Shown piece after piece: positions 1 through 11,389 of a stretch of 64,000 bases of DNA (position 1 is its first letter; each line of letters starts with the position of its first letter). Position numbers and translations under genes: made by a program. Source of the DNA: Triplophysa rosa (taxonomy: Eukaryota > Chordata > Actinopteri > Cypriniformes > Nemacheilidae); assembly GCF_024868665.1 (NCBI RefSeq), contig NC_079907.1, positions 21,299,796 through 21,363,795 of the forward strand, in the 5' to 3' direction. Below the pieces are notes generated by a model, which was not told the origin of the DNA, searched no databases, and saw nothing but the letters and a program-made list of their open reading frames with translations.

Positions 1-803
1 AAATTGCGCTTTGAGATTCAATCACTGCCGTTTGGAATTAGCATTGCTAATGTTTCAGTGTTTTACAGAATGTATGCGAGCATTACTCATATTCTGATTG
101 TAAATTGTGATTTAGGCAGCTCTTGAAATGGGTCATACCTTAATATTACCAGAGCAAAGTAGCTGAGGTCCTATATATATTCGTGTGTATCAAATTTCAA
201 TTGGATTAAATGATGTGACGACACAACACATTTTCTACTAGTTTATATAATAATAAATAAATCAGCCCAAATAATAGGCCTATTTGATAACATTGAGAGC
301 TTAATAATATTTCGCTTTACTTACATACATAGGACAAACATAAAAATCTGTCCATTAAAATACACATTTAAATATTTCAAAAAGAAAATCGTTGTGGGCT
401 ATGATGAACCAACCCACTTCTTTTAATATTGTATTTATATAAAAAATCAATACAATTTATTTTACATTGCAGAAAATAAAGCAGTGTTATTCTATTCATT
501 TATTCTTTATTTTTGGTCTTATTTTTTATAAAAAAAATATCCAAAATCACCGATAAGAAAACCGTTAAAGTACCGGACCAATAAGCAGTATCGATAAGAG
601 TAGTAATACCGTTAAAATCCTATATTTAAGTGTCATCTGGCTGTTCTGCGTGTCTGAGTGAATGAACTTCACAGTTTTACATGCTACACGAGTGACGCTT
701 GTGGATTTGTCTGCGTCTGTGCTGTATGAGGACATGAACAAATTAACTTTATCTCCAGAGTTGCTCTGAGAGTTTATTTTACAAGCATTTTACTGTTTGT
801 AGT
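1..803. repeat. AT-rich sequence with decayed hAT-type repeat
   Basis: No gene seen. The first 540 bases are AT-rich without recognisable structure. From about 541 to 800 blocks recur elsewhere in the window: GTCATCTGGCTGTTCTGCG near 633 and CTCCAGAGTTGCTCTGAGAG near 751 reappear in inverted orientation around 12960-13085. The CGATAAG/ACCGTTAAAG text near 555-590 recalls the ends of the hAT element at 56509. I read this as an eroded copy of the same transposon group. Confidence 0.45.
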
Positions 804-1162
804 CCAGGGTCAGTCATCTCATTGAAGCCTTACTAAAAACTAAGATTCAAATAAACGTTTAATTGTCCATCTCACAGTAAAATGAAAATGTTTGATGATG
901 CAAATCCCTTAAAATAATCAAGCAATCTATATTAAAAACAAAAATAATACACAGAAAAGTATTTAGCCTATGTGCAACAATAACATAATAGTGCTAATGT
1001 AATGTCTAATATTGCTGTGACAATAGGGTTGTTTCTATTTAAATCGCTCCGTTTACACATTTGCTGCTCCATGCATCTCTCATCTATGGGGTTCTTGCCC
1101 CGAAAAACGTTGAAGACCCCTGGATTAGGGGGATCCCAAAAGAGTTTACTGGTTCTTAAAAA
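804..1162 (+). repeat. 359-bp direct repeat, copy 1 (hAT 3' end plus its target flank)
   Basis: Nearly identical to 3297-3655, same orientation, 2.5 kb apart. It holds the right end of the hAT element found whole at 2684-3615 (ending GTTGAAGACCCCTG) and also about 40 bases of the sequence flanking that insertion (GATTAGGG, then GGATCCCAAAAGAG). Because flank was copied along with element end, this is a duplication of genomic DNA and not a second insertion. Confidence 0.8.
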
Positions 1163-1420
1163 TTATAAACGCAACACTTTTGTTTTTGCCCCCATTTTTC
1201 ATGAGCTGAACTCAAATATGTAAGACTTTTTCTATGTACACAAAAGGCCTATTTCTCTCAAATATTGTTCACAAATCGGTCTAAATCTGTGTTAGTGAGC
1301 ACTTCTCCTTTGCCGAGATAATCCATCCACCTCACAGGTGTGCCATATCAAGATGCTGATTAGACAGCATGATTATTGCACAGGTGTACAATACATACGA
1401 TCCAGCGGACAATGAGGGGT
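1163..1420 (+). mobile_element. Tc1/mariner-type terminal fragment
   Basis: Starts TATAAACGCAACACTTTTG and continues through a stretch with GTGAGCACTTCTCC and CAGGTGTGCCATATCAAG. I recognise this as the end of a transposon found widely in fish, of Tc1/mariner type. Only one end is present; no transposase reading frame is visible. Superfamily assignment is from memory of the repeat, not from a search. Confidence 0.5.
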
Positions 1421-1464
1421 CTAGGTATTATATACAGTATATGTCTATGGTATAATCAAGCAGC

Positions 1465-1675
1465 GCTCAAAAGTAAGTGTTGTTATGCCAAAATATTGAT
1501 TTATTTCGTTTTAAATGAAATCATTGTAATCCTGATAGTATTCCAGTTTTTTACAAAATGTAACTGTAATCTGATTAATTCATACAGTTACGTAAAAAAA
1601 ACCTTACAGTTACTAGCTTTTTGTATCCTGATTACGTGACGCCATTGCATGTAGTCCATTACTCCCCAACACTGG
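1465..1675. repeat. hAT-type MITE remnant, one end
   Basis: Ends CTCCCCAACACTG and carries GTAACTGTAATCTGATTA-like text, the pattern of the intact element at 53008-53489 (which ends CCCAACACTG). Only the right end is recognisable. Confidence 0.5.
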
Positions 1676-1689
1676 GTATAAGGGACGAA

Positions 1690-2675
1690 ATATCTCATTC
1701 CCTCTATCAGACATTTCCCTTCTGTATGTCACCCCTTGTCACAAAGTGAGAGAAGTAGAAGCCATACACCTAATCATAAATCTGTCTCCGGAGCAATAAC
1801 CTCTCGATGAGTGTTTTGGCTCCATTCCCACCTTGGGGTTTGGTTGTGTAGCAAGAGCTGCATCAAGCGAAGTGGCAGAGATATACTGTATATTCCAGAA
1901 GCCTCTGAAAATGCTTTGTAGAACTGCTATCTTCTGTTTGAAGTGTTGCAGACACGACAACAATGACTGAGCACATTCGGGATAAAGCTGATTCATAATG
2001 GCGACCAAATCAAGTTCTCGTCTGAAAAGGGATGCTCTTTTCCCAGTTGACCTGAAGCTCTTATTTGGTGCCAGAGCACCTAATCCCTGTAAGCATAGAG
2101 AAGTTTGTGGACTGAGCCAGAATCAGCCAGTCATCCAGATAATTCAAAATGTGGATGCCCTAGATCTGCAGTGACCTCCATGACCATGACCATGACCTTG
2201 CTGTTGCTAGCACCATGCCCTAACCAGTAGGCAACAGGAAAGAAAAGCAGACCTTTGCCACATCCTTCATCTCCGCCAGGTTGTGCCACAGCTGCCTCTC
2301 CTAGACCATTAGGATGAGTTCCTGAAACAACCACGATTTTGTTAGCTCATCAATCACTTCAGAGAAGAATGGTACTGGGGCAGGGTGTGATATTATGCAT
2401 CAAGCCTTGAGTGTTTAGGGCGGGCAGAGGTTTCCGCTGTAGTCTAATCACCTTAGCTGCCCAGGAAAGCATTGCTGCTATTTCTGTGTCTGTTTTTTAC
2501 GTTCCCCCACCCCTCCTTCTCCCCCCCACACTCAGGGAGTGTGTTAGGCAAATAATCCAGAGACCTCTTCTTCATTTTGCAGAGATTTCACCATCGCCTT
2601 GCGACAAAAGATCTAGCTCCTTATCAGGCTCATCCAAAGTGTACGACTTGAAAGAGGGGCACTGCCAGGGAAAAG
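1690..2675 (-). mobile_element. DIRS-type tyrosine-recombinase retroelement fragment
   Basis: Read on the minus strand, 2111-2160 translates to GIHILNYLDDWLILAQS, the reverse transcriptase signature of DIRS/Ngaro-type retroelements (YLDD catalytic motif). Flanking sequence in the same direction gives further broken reverse transcriptase-like peptides. Stops and frame shifts interrupt it throughout, so it is a dead fragment. It is interrupted on the left-to-right map by the hAT insertion at 2684. The reading is direct; the family assignment rests on this one motif. Confidence 0.65.
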
Positions 2676-2683
2676 GATTAGGG
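2676..2683. repeat. 8-bp target-site duplication, left
   Basis: GATTAGGG, repeated exactly at 3616-3623 on the other side of the hAT element. Confidence 0.85.
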
Positions 2684-3615
2684 CAGGGGTCTTCAACCAG
2701 GGGTCCGCGGTGGAACTGCAAGGGGTCCGCTAATTACTGTTTACTCACAGGCAACTTTTTGTTAAAAATGTAAAGCATGGGTACAGAAATATTACAACCA
2801 ATGTTCTCTTTATTTTGCGCACGAGCGCGGACGCATTGAAGCTCCCGCATTGCAATTTTAACCTGCGTGTGTGCAGACAAATTCAGGCAGCGGAAGCAAG
2901 CAATGGAAGAATCGTTACATCTGCATCATAAAAACCGGTAGAGTTAGAATCAGTGCATTCTCTGTCTCCCTTCCGATAAAAGTACACATGAAATGAGTTG
3001 CGTGCAAATAAAGTGCATTCTTATATGTTTATGAACTTCTGTTTAAATTTGTTAAAGCTGTAAAAAACACATTTTCCTGTAACAGCCGTGACAATGCTGA
3101 TCCACGAGAAATACAATGGAGCTCAGAATTATAAAACAGCGGTGTGTTCTGCAACACACAAAGAAGCGGAAGAAATAAAAGATTGACACTTAATAAAACG
3201 GCCTGATTTTACAACAGAATGCATAAAATCTGCAATAATTTCTTTTGCATCCAGAGACAACCCCTACCTCCACTAGAATAGTCTTTGTGCCGTTAACCAG
3301 GGTCAGTCATCTCATTGAAGCCTTAATAAAAACTAAGATTCAAATAAACGTTTAATTGTCCATCTCACAGTAAAATGAAAATGTTTGATGATGCAAATCC
3401 CTTAAAATAATCAAGCAATCTATATTAAAAACAAAAATAATACACAGAAAAGTATTTAGCCTATGTGCAACAATAACATAATAGTGCTAATGTAATGTCT
3501 AATATTGCTGTGACAATAGGGTTGTTTCTATTTAAATAGCTCCGTTTACACATTTGCTGCTCCATGCATCTCTCATCTATGGGGTTCTTGCCCCGAAAAA
3601 CGTTGAAGACCCCTG
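2684..3615. mobile_element. Non-autonomous hAT element, 932 bp, with 8-bp TSD
   Basis: Left end CAGGGGTCTTCAACC and right end GTTGAAGACCCCTG are inverted repeats, and GATTAGGG flanks both sides. Eight-base duplications and CAGGGG-type ends are typical of hAT transposons. No transposase is encoded inside, so it must have been moved in trans. It sits in the DIRS-like relic. Its right third is also present at 804-1162. Confidence 0.85.
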
Positions 3616-3655
3616 GATTAGGGGATCCCAAAAGAGTTTACTGGTTCTTAAAAAA
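3297..3655 (+). repeat. 359-bp direct repeat, copy 2
   Basis: Partner of 804-1162. Spans the right third of the hAT element and about 40 bp beyond it. Confidence 0.8.
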
Positions 3656-4593
3656 TGAAGAGAGATGAGAATGCAGTTTGCGGATTGGCATTTTACCACA
3701 TTGAGAGCACAACTGGTCCACAAATGCAGCCTAGGCGTGCTGGCGCCCCAAACACACAAGAAAGCCTCATGGCCATCAGACAGCCATCATTTGGAAAAAG
3801 CATTGACAGAAGGCCATCTTTAAAATAGTGTCGGTCAAATGAACAAGCTCTTTTAGCACACCCTTAGATGGCCGAAGCATCCAGGGGAGAATCAGCACTC
3901 AAAGAGGTGAGTAGTTTGCTGAATAACGGCGTCATACCAGCAACAAGAATATGAAGCTTCAGACTAGAGAACTTCAGATCGGCTACTAAGAACAAATCTG
4001 AATGAATGATGCATGCCGGTTTCTTTATATACCCAGATATACTGGACGGAGCTCCTGTATTCAGATTTCATTAAACAATTCTCAAGTTCTTTTTCTTTTC
4101 TGATTGCAGTCACACCTGAAGCAAATTCTCCGGACTATATAGCTATGCACTATTCACTCACCATTTGCAAAGTCTTGTTAGCCCTACTGCATTACTGAAC
4201 GTTTTCTGGAGTGTGTTCATATGTCAGGCCCTAAATCCTTAATCCGCAACAGCTATGGAAGGACGCCTGCTTCAGTGTTGCCACCCCTCATAGTTCTCAT
4301 GACAAATCATTTTCTAGACCTGCATCTGCTTCTGTTGTCATGCTGATGGAATCAGTTAAAATGCCTCTTCTATCACCTCATAGAGGGGATACTGTTTTAG
4401 TGTCTATTTTGAAATCCATTGTTCCAAGCAGTCAGGACTGTAGTGATTACCTGCCCTATTTATTTGAGATTTGTTCATTCTGCTTCGTTTAGTGTAGTTA
4501 GGATAATAATGTTGTATATTTTTTCTTTCCTTCTCAAGTTAGTTACCCATTTTCATTTAGAAATATTCTATTAATTAGAAAAGAAACCGTCAC
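3656..4593. other. Gene-free stretch, probably further retroelement debris
   Basis: Continuation of the sequence interrupted by the hAT insertion, then intron 8 sequence of the ADAM11-like gene. I searched the minus strand for the next ADAM exon (an ETKYVEL-type peptide) and did not find it; short open frames here show no family motif. Confidence 0.4.
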
Positions 4594-4691
4594 CTGTCTT
4601 TTTGCCCGTCTCAGCCCATCTGTGAACTTCGTCTCGATAGAAATGGGAGAGTCATCATTAAATGAAGAGTCACTGTAAATCACGGTGTTTC
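4594..4691 (-). CDS. adam11: adam11-like exon 8 (end of prodomain, furin site)
   Basis: CTTTTTCAG acceptor, phase restored as Gly; NTVIYSDSSFNDDSPISIET then KFTDGLRRAKRQ; donor CAG|GTGACG, phase 0. RRAKR is a proprotein-convertase cleavage site, which in ADAMs marks the prodomain/catalytic-like domain junction. The next exon is outside the window or not recognised. Confidence 0.8.
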
Positions 4692-4814
4692 CTGAAAAAG
4701 ATGATGACATATTTACCACATCATGAGGAGTGTGCACTTTAAGCCAATATAAATGATATAACTGTAACATGAACAATCATGAAATACATGAAAATCAGCT
4801 AAAGTAACAAAAAA

Positions 4815-4855
4815 ATGTGCCTTTGTCCAAATATTTATGGACCTAACTGTATATA
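4815..4855 (-). mobile_element. Tc1-type terminal fragment
   Basis: CAAATATTTATGGACCTAAC followed by TGTATATA, the reverse complement of a common fish Tc1-type end (TTAGGTCCATAAATATTTG). Only one end found. Confidence 0.5.
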
Positions 4856-5227
4856 CCCTTAGTCTTTCAGCAGATCAAGAGATCTGTATTATGTGAAAAT
4901 GATTTCTTCAGAAAATGAACATGACGCAGTAAGAAAAGAGATCACGAGGGACATAAAATCAATAAGCTGAATCCTGCTCATGCCATTAAGTTGCAATTAA
5001 GTCAAATAAAATACACGTCTTAGTATTACTGATTTATAAAAGCGATAGTTCACACAAAAATACGTTTATTACCCTTATATTCACATCTGAATACAGATAT
5101 GCTACAGATATTGTTTCACTACAAAAATGACAAAGTCCATGTGTATATTTTAAAAAGCGATACAATATCTGATGTCGTATGCTTTATGTGAGAAAAAAAA
5201 ACACTATTTTTCATCCAATAAACGCAG

Positions 5228-5820
5228 TGTCACGGCTTTGGGAGGAAGAACCCAAGTGCAGGCAGGCGGTGGTGAAGGGGTTAACAAAGGAGTTTAATAA
5301 ACACGACAAAAAAGAAAACAAAAACCCACAATGGGGAAAAACAGGACACTTAACAAGAACACTTCCCGCAAGGGGGCAAAATAACCAATAATCCTAAACA
5401 CGACACAACGTCCAAAACAAGATAATCCACGGATAATTACAAGACAAGGCAAGAGGAACACGAGCATAACATGAGGAATCTACAAACAGGTAAGCACGAA
5501 GATAACTTTTTGACAAGGCACGAGAAACACGAGTATCACATGGAGAGATTACAAAACGATTCAGCACAAGACAGCAAACACACGGGCATTAAATAGGGAG
5601 ACTGACAAAGGAAGATAACAATGGGCAGGTGAGGGTAATGAGACACAGCAGGAAAGCTATACGGGGAACGAGAGGGGCGGGGCCAAAGACGAGACACAAG
5701 AAAGCACATGGCATGTCAATAGTAAACAATGCCATGTCTTTCTCACACTAAACACGTGGGTCTGTCATGGTTCTGCCACCAGACTCAAAAAACCATGACT
5801 AGGAGGGCAGAACCATGACA
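5228..5820 (-). mobile_element. LTR-like element, 593 bp, in adam11 intron 7
   Basis: Begins TGTCACGGC and ends AACCATGACA, so has TG...CA termini. Flanks are CGCAG (5223-5227) and CGTAG (5821-5825), a possible 5-bp target duplication with one mismatch. Read on the minus strand it has a TATTTAA box (near 5593) and TTTATTAAAC (near 5300), the promoter and polyadenylation layout of an LTR. No coding sequence. Near its right end TGTCATGGTTCTGCC (5763-5777) is inverted exactly at 5806-5820. Confidence 0.5.
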
Positions 5821-6040
5821 CGTAGTACTGGTGCTATTGGTTTTATGTTTATACTTTATTCTTTGTCCTCTTATTACAGCTTATGGAAAGTCGTATGGAT
5901 TTACCTTAATCGTTATCCTTATGTTTCTTAGCAGACAAATCTAACATTGCACAGATAAGTTTTTACATATTGCAGTGTCCAGCTGCTTTCCAAAGTCAAA
6001 CTTAATAAAAATTTGTGTGAAATAATTTTGTGTGTCATAC

Positions 6041-6101
6041 CTGAGAACTGAGGAGGCAGTCGGACATCTGACATTCTGTACACAACATGAATGTTATCAT
6101 C
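6041..6101 (-). CDS. adam11: adam11-like exon 7 (prodomain)
   Basis: CACTCAG acceptor; DDNIHVVYRMSDVRLPPQFS; donor G|GTATGA, phase 1. Corresponds to the HxIYR/HxVY segment before the furin site in ADAM11/22. Confidence 0.75.
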
Positions 6102-8411
6102 CTGAGTGTGACAAAATAAAGAGAAAAAAAGTTTTGTTATGCTGATATATGTAGCTGGTGCTCTGCATTATTCTGTCTATTATTCTAATAACATGCAGTC
6201 ACTCATAAACTTTGTGAATATCAAATACAACATGGAACATGAAAGCAATAAGGTATGAGAGGCTATGCTGTATCATTCACAATACAGCACAAGCTTCAAG
6301 TACCTAATTTGGTATTTACATTTTACAAAAAAATAATTAATAGGACATATTTTGCATGACCATACTCTACATCCCTAATCGTACCCAATACCTAAATTAA
6401 ATTAAATTAAAAAATTATTAATAAGCAACAAATGAAGAGTTTATTGAGGAAAAAGTCATAGTTAATGGCTTGCTAATAGCGAGAATTGCCCCCTATATTG
6501 AAGTGTGACCTGTATTTTCCATATCCACGTCTCATGGTCCTTTAGTGTTAAAAAAGAAACTTGAACCTGTGTGTCTTGTATTGGTATTTCCCAGATATTC
6601 AACCTGGGTGGCATAGTCGCTACCTTCTATAATACAGTAGGATTTAATTCTTCCTTTGGGATTGTTAGTGCCCTCCTTGCCATATAATTTTTTTCCATGG
6701 AACTCTGACTAAGCGTAAGATTTAATGCGCGGTCACATTTGCCTTTTTGCTCCATTGATTTCCATTGATCCGCATGCAAAATCACCAGACTGGAAACTGA
6801 AAGGTTTCGCATTCCGCTGCGTTCCAAAGTTCAACTTTACTGAACTCTGACCTGCGAATTCATATCATGTGAAGACCTAAGACCAGATGGATTTGTCACG
6901 GTGTGGTGTGACATGGCGTGACCCTCCTCCAGAAATATTCGCATGCTCAAAGTCCAATGTTACCGCACCTTCAGTTTCAGACGGATGCTACGCCTTGGTG
7001 GTGCAGTAGGTATAAATTCTATGCAGGACTTCAATTTTACACCCAGACCAGTCTTACGACCGGGTGTACGTCCAGCTGATACAACCAGCATCAGGTCCTC
7101 TGCCCCCCTCCCAGAATGTTTTAGATGTTTCCCTATATAGAACGCCTGAATCAACTCGTCAGACCCCCTCCAAATTAATTAACACACTAACCAGCTGATT
7201 ATTTGAATCAGGTGTTCTAGGGAGACATCTAAAATTGCATGTAAGGTTAACAGACAATCATCCATTATTTATTTCAAATTCTACTCAGGGAGACACTTTA
7301 CTTGCAGCTTTAAATACTTTATGAAAATGACCCATTTAAGAGAAGCAAGACAAGCAAAGAGAAAGAGTGTGAGAGAGAGGGAGAGAGAGAGAGAGAGAGA
7401 GAGACATTTAAACTCCTCTAAACAGCGGAAATTGATGTTCACCAAAAATCTAAACTCTCATAATTTACTCACTTGATTTACTCATGCCATCCCAAATCTA
7501 TATGATTTTATTTCTTCAACTGAACACTAAATTATACATTATAATAAAATTGTGTCATGTTATTTTATATGGGATTAAAAATGTGTATACATTCACCATT
7601 AAAAGAGCAATGTGGATATTTTAGCGGCATAGCCATGAGGTTGAGAAATTGCATCCAACGACTAACTCTACCCCTCCCTTTCAAAGCACTATGATTGCAC
7701 TTTCGCTTCTTTGTCGAAGGAGATAACGTATTTACGAAACACGCTTTGTAGAGCAGTTTCTCCATTTAGGGGTACTGTATAAACAACATGGTGAATTCCA
7801 TGCAAGGTATATGTAGATAGAAATAGCTCATTCTAAGGTAAGAGAAACATAACGCTTCATGAGGTCTTTATACACCTGAAGACATAGTTATGTATATTAT
7901 ATTACATTTCTGTCAATATATCCTCGTAAAACCTTTAAAGTAATGCAAAGCAAATCTGAGAACATTCAAATATGGCAACATGGTAATAACTTATTAGTTT
8001 GACTAGTTTGTTTTGTCACACGACACAAAAAAATGTAGAAAATATATCCTCAAAAAGGATATATTATTATAAAAACATTGTTTGTGTTAGGCTATTTAAC
8101 ACATTGTGTCATTTTACAGATTGTGTCATTTTGTGTACATTTTGTTTTAAATAAATAAGAGACAACACAATTTAACACAATAATGTGATGTCCCAGAAAT
8201 AACACAGAGATGTATCTAGTCAGGGAAAATAAAGATTGTGTTGTTTTTAACACAACCGTTTAAAGAGTAAATAACCATTGATCAAAGTTATCAACATGTT
8301 GCAATATTTTTGTCACTTGGATGTGCTTGATTTATTTCAACAACACTTGATAATCTGCTCATGAAAAAGGATGAATATTTTAGCTGCATGCTAACTTTCA
8401 CAAGTACTGAC
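6102..8411. other. adam11-like intron 6: decayed MITEs, no gene
   Basis: Contains a GA microsatellite, a short stretch near 7440-7540 resembling the TTCACCAAAAAT...TTTACTCA MITE family, and near 8085-8270 repeated ACACAATTTAACACAA text of another short TIR family. Open frames here are short and unsupported. Confidence 0.4.
7371..7404 (+). repeat. (GA)n microsatellite
   Basis: About 17 GA units with one interruption (AGGG). Confidence 0.95.
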
Positions 8412-8475
8412 CTGATTACTGCTTTTCTGTGAGGGTTCAATGATGTATGAAACATTTCCATCGAAGAACATCCCT
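8412..8475 (-). CDS. adam11: adam11-like exon 6 (prodomain)
   Basis: CCCACAG acceptor; one base completes Glu, then GMFFDGNVSYIIEPSQKSSN, donor CAG|GTCAGT, phase 0. Matches the GxFxDGNxTYxxEP segment following ALSTCxGL in ADAM proteins. Confidence 0.87.
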
Positions 8476-9386
8476 CTGTGGGCAAACACAATAACATCAT
8501 AAATATGAGATACTACTAAAACAGTTAAAAAATGATTTCAAAGGCACAGATTTATGTTTTTTTAGCTTTCCAACTTGTATTTTAAAAAAAGCTTTAGATA
8601 TCTCATTATACAGTATTACCAAGGTAAATATTGAAAAAGTGGACTTCTATGTGTCTAAGTATTAGTTCTGCCAAGATTATTAAATTTTGTCTGGTTACCA
8701 TTATTTGACCTATCTGTGATTGTGTCAGACAACTGCTGTTGTTACACACCATAGCAGTATTTTCAACATGTAAGAAAATTAGCAGTAAGAGGTGCCAGAG
8801 CAGATTTATATTACAGGATACCAGACACAGGAGGTTCAACCAAACAGGCAAATTTATTGTGAAACAGATACTAAGAGTGGCAGATGAGTATAACAAACAT
8901 AGAGCCTTAGTAATGGTAACAGGTTGTTATAATAATGAATCTTGAATCTTAATCTTGAATCTTATTTGAGTCCTTTGCCTTATTCCCATTTTAGTCCCAC
9001 ATAATACTACAGTATATAGATAGTATTGAGTGTACATATGGCCTACGTTTGTGTGTGTGATTATGTGTGTGTGAACATCAAACTGTACAGCCCACAGTAC
9101 AGAATCATATGAATTTTAACTCGTACTGGAATTTTTTGACACACTTGAATGGGTAAATTTATTATATCGACCATTCACACCCATGTGGTACTCCAAGCTT
9201 TATTTGTGCACATAAAATTGAAATTCATCCGAATATCATCTGATGGTTGCTTCGTTCGATGGAGCTTCTTCCAGAAGTGACTGCTATATGTTTTATAAAC
9301 AGATGCCACTGTTTCCGACACTCTCAAAGGCTCTTCTAGATCTTAACCCATGTCTTAACCCAAGGTACTGTCTATGTACTAGGAAC
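8476..9386. other. Gene-free intron stretch
   Basis: Right part of adam11-like intron 5. No conserved coding signal seen; a short repeat of CTTGAATCTTAAT occurs near 8940-8965. Confidence 0.35.
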
Positions 9387-9745
9387 TGTAAAATTAGGGA
9401 GGCGAGGCAGCGGATCCAAGTGCAGTAAGGATTTTATTAAACAAAGAAACAAAGTAATAAAAGATCAAAGAAACAAGGAACTAACATAATCCAAGAAACA
9501 CGGAGCAAGCACAGGAAAAAAAGACCAAACATTCAAAGACTCACACTAGACAAAGGAAACACTGGGGTTTAAATGCATTGGGGAAACCAAAGTAACAAGA
9601 AACACCTGGGAAGATAATTAACAAAGGGCCAATGAACAAAAGAACTACGAAGGACTACAACACAGGACAGGAAACAGGAACTCAAACAAACTAAAAGTCC
9701 ACAAGACAAGGGAAAACAGACTAGAATCGTAACAGAGCCACCCCT

Positions 9746-10015
9746 CTAAGGAACGCTCCTCACAAAAAGTCCAGGTGGGAGATGGTACGGAGGTGGAACA
9801 GGGGGCGGGATGGAGGGCCAGGCCCATGAACGGGCTAGGGCTAGGCCGTGGAGCAGAGGCGGGTCTGGGTTGTGCAGCAGAGGCATAGGCAGGGCTGGTA
9901 GGCCAGTGGCGGACATCTTGGGCGAGTCGGGGAGCTCAGAGGCGGCCATATTGGATGAGGCAGGGAGCTCAGAAGCGACCATCTTGGACGAGGCAGGGAA
10001 CTCAGTAGTGGCCAT
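9746..10015 (-). CDS. Repetitive-peptide ORF of LTR element, 11-residue repeats
   Basis: Frame of 89 aa opening MATTEFPASSKMVASELPAS; the repeat is 33 bp/11 aa with consensus KMAASELPASS, four to five units, then a Leu/Pro-rich tail. Lies just before the purine tract of the LTR element. I do not recognise a domain; such repetitive proteins are seen in cyprinid repeats and may not be functional. Confidence 0.4.
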   Translation of the reverse strand: MATTEFPASSKMVASELPASSNMAASELPDSPKMSATGLPALPMPLLHNPDPPLLHGLALARSWAWPSIPPPVPPPYHLPPGLFVRSVP

Positions 10016-10355
10016 CTTGGTTGAGTCAGGGAACTAAGAGTTGGCCATCTTGTACGAGGCAGGGGACTCAGTGGGTTTCATAAACAGCCTCTGGTGCAGG
10101 TGAACAGTGCACAACCTAGACACATAGCAAGGCAGAAACCACCACCAGAAGAGCAGACTCCAAGGGAAGAACCTCAGGAACGGATGGACCCGGGACCACT
10201 GGCGAGGCAGCCATGATGGCTGGAGTCTCTGGGCTAGCGACCATCTTGTGAATGGGCTCTGGGCTGGCAGCCATCTTGTGAACGGGCTCTGGACTGGTGG
10301 CCATATTGCAAGCATGCTCTGGACTGGCGGCCATCTTGCGAGCGGGCTCTGGACT
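9910..10355 (-). promoter_or_regulatory. Tandem YY1-like motif array
   Basis: CCATCTTG or a one-base variant occurs at 33-bp spacing from about 9914 to 10053 (five units) and at 30-bp spacing from about 10240 to 10340. Read on the minus strand this is CAAGATGGCC, close to the known YY1 consensus CAAGATGGCGGC. The motif coincides with the KMA codons of the repetitive ORF. Binding is inferred from motif identity only. Confidence 0.4.
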
Positions 10356-10462
10356 AGCCATCGGAGCCTGAGGTCTACTGCCTCCCAAAAAAAGGGGGAA
10401 GCTCCCTCCTCAGTCTCACCCACAGTAAATGGGGACCCGACCGTCAACAAGGCATACTCCAA
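10034..10462 (-). pseudogene. Repetitive-peptide ORF of LTR element, 10-residue repeats (broken)
   Basis: Best read in the frame of 10116-10388 (MGGSRPQAPMASPEPARKMA...): five 30-bp units between about 10200 and 10350 encode KMAASPEPVH-like decapeptides. A second, overlapping frame is also open. The MGGSRPQAP start resembles FLGVSRPQAPL of the copy at 21514-22056, so the two ORFs share an ancestor. Stops separate it from the 11-residue repeat part downstream. Confidence 0.4.
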
Positions 10463-11389
10463 TAACGCCTCGATCCTAAAGGACCATGATGGGTAAGTTT
10501 ATCCTTGAGTGGCTGATTTAAAAATCTATAAGTGCAAAATCCGGGAGATGTGAAAAATGAGCAATGTCCAAAAAATGCTGAATGTGGTCCTCGAGGGAGC
10601 ACTTAAAGCTGAAGTATAGTTCCCTTTTTACACGTATGCGAGGGACAGCGTAGTGCGAATGATGCAAATTTCGTCATCAGAATAGTACGCGTGTACTGTA
10701 CAATTCCAAACATTCAAAGACTCACACTAGACAAAGGAGACACTACGGTTTAAATACATTGGGGAAACGAAGTAACAAGAAACACCTGGGAAGATAAATA
10801 ACAAAGGGCCAATGAACAAAAGAAATACAAAGGACTACAACACAGGACAGGAAACAGGAACTCATACAAACTCATACAAACTTTCCCCCCAAGACAAGGC
10901 TGGAATCGTAACAGGTACACACACAATACAATGACACCCTGTGGAGAATGTAACCTGATTATGACCTGAACCTCCCCTATGGAGACCCTGTAGTACTTAT
11001 ATCTCTGATGCTCAACTAAGAGGCTATTTGTATGGGCCATTTGGGTAAACAATAACACAGAGGCACACTCACAATGTACACGCGAGCTCAACTTCCATGG
11101 GAATGGATTGAAAGCGCTCTCCCTGGTCCACGAGCACCACGAATATAAGACTAGAAGCTATTCGAAATCCGAAATTCTGTCCCCACTGGATGCGGTGCGA
11201 TGAGAAGCAACAAATGCCTTGTTCGGTTTCTATTTACTTTTGCCGCGTTGCATCGTAACCCTCACGTGCGGTGTAGACAGAGTATAAGATGATAATGAAT
11301 CAAACTTGTACATTTGTATGCAGCTTGGCACTGCACGATTTGCACTTGACTGTATTTTCGTCAAGTTTATTATTATGTGCTTCCTTCAT

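Larger units (their letters stand above)
9387..10913 (-). mobile_element. Short non-autonomous LTR retroelement with internal repetitive ORF
   Basis: On the minus strand: a partial LTR copy (10913-10706), an internal region, a purine tract AGAGGGGTGG (9747-9738), and a 348-bp LTR (9734-9387) beginning TGTTACG and ending TTTTACA. The segments 9528-9734 and 10706-10913 are direct repeats of each other. Flanks GGAAC (9382-9386) and GGTAC (10914-10918) look like a 5-bp target duplication with one change. There is no gag, protease, reverse transcriptase or integrase, so it would depend on a helper element. Lies in adam11-like intron 5. Confidence 0.6.

Noticed and set aside
9910..10355. CRISPR-like array of regular repeats
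   Set aside because: Repeats are contiguous 30- and 33-bp minisatellite units without unique spacers, in a vertebrate LTR element.
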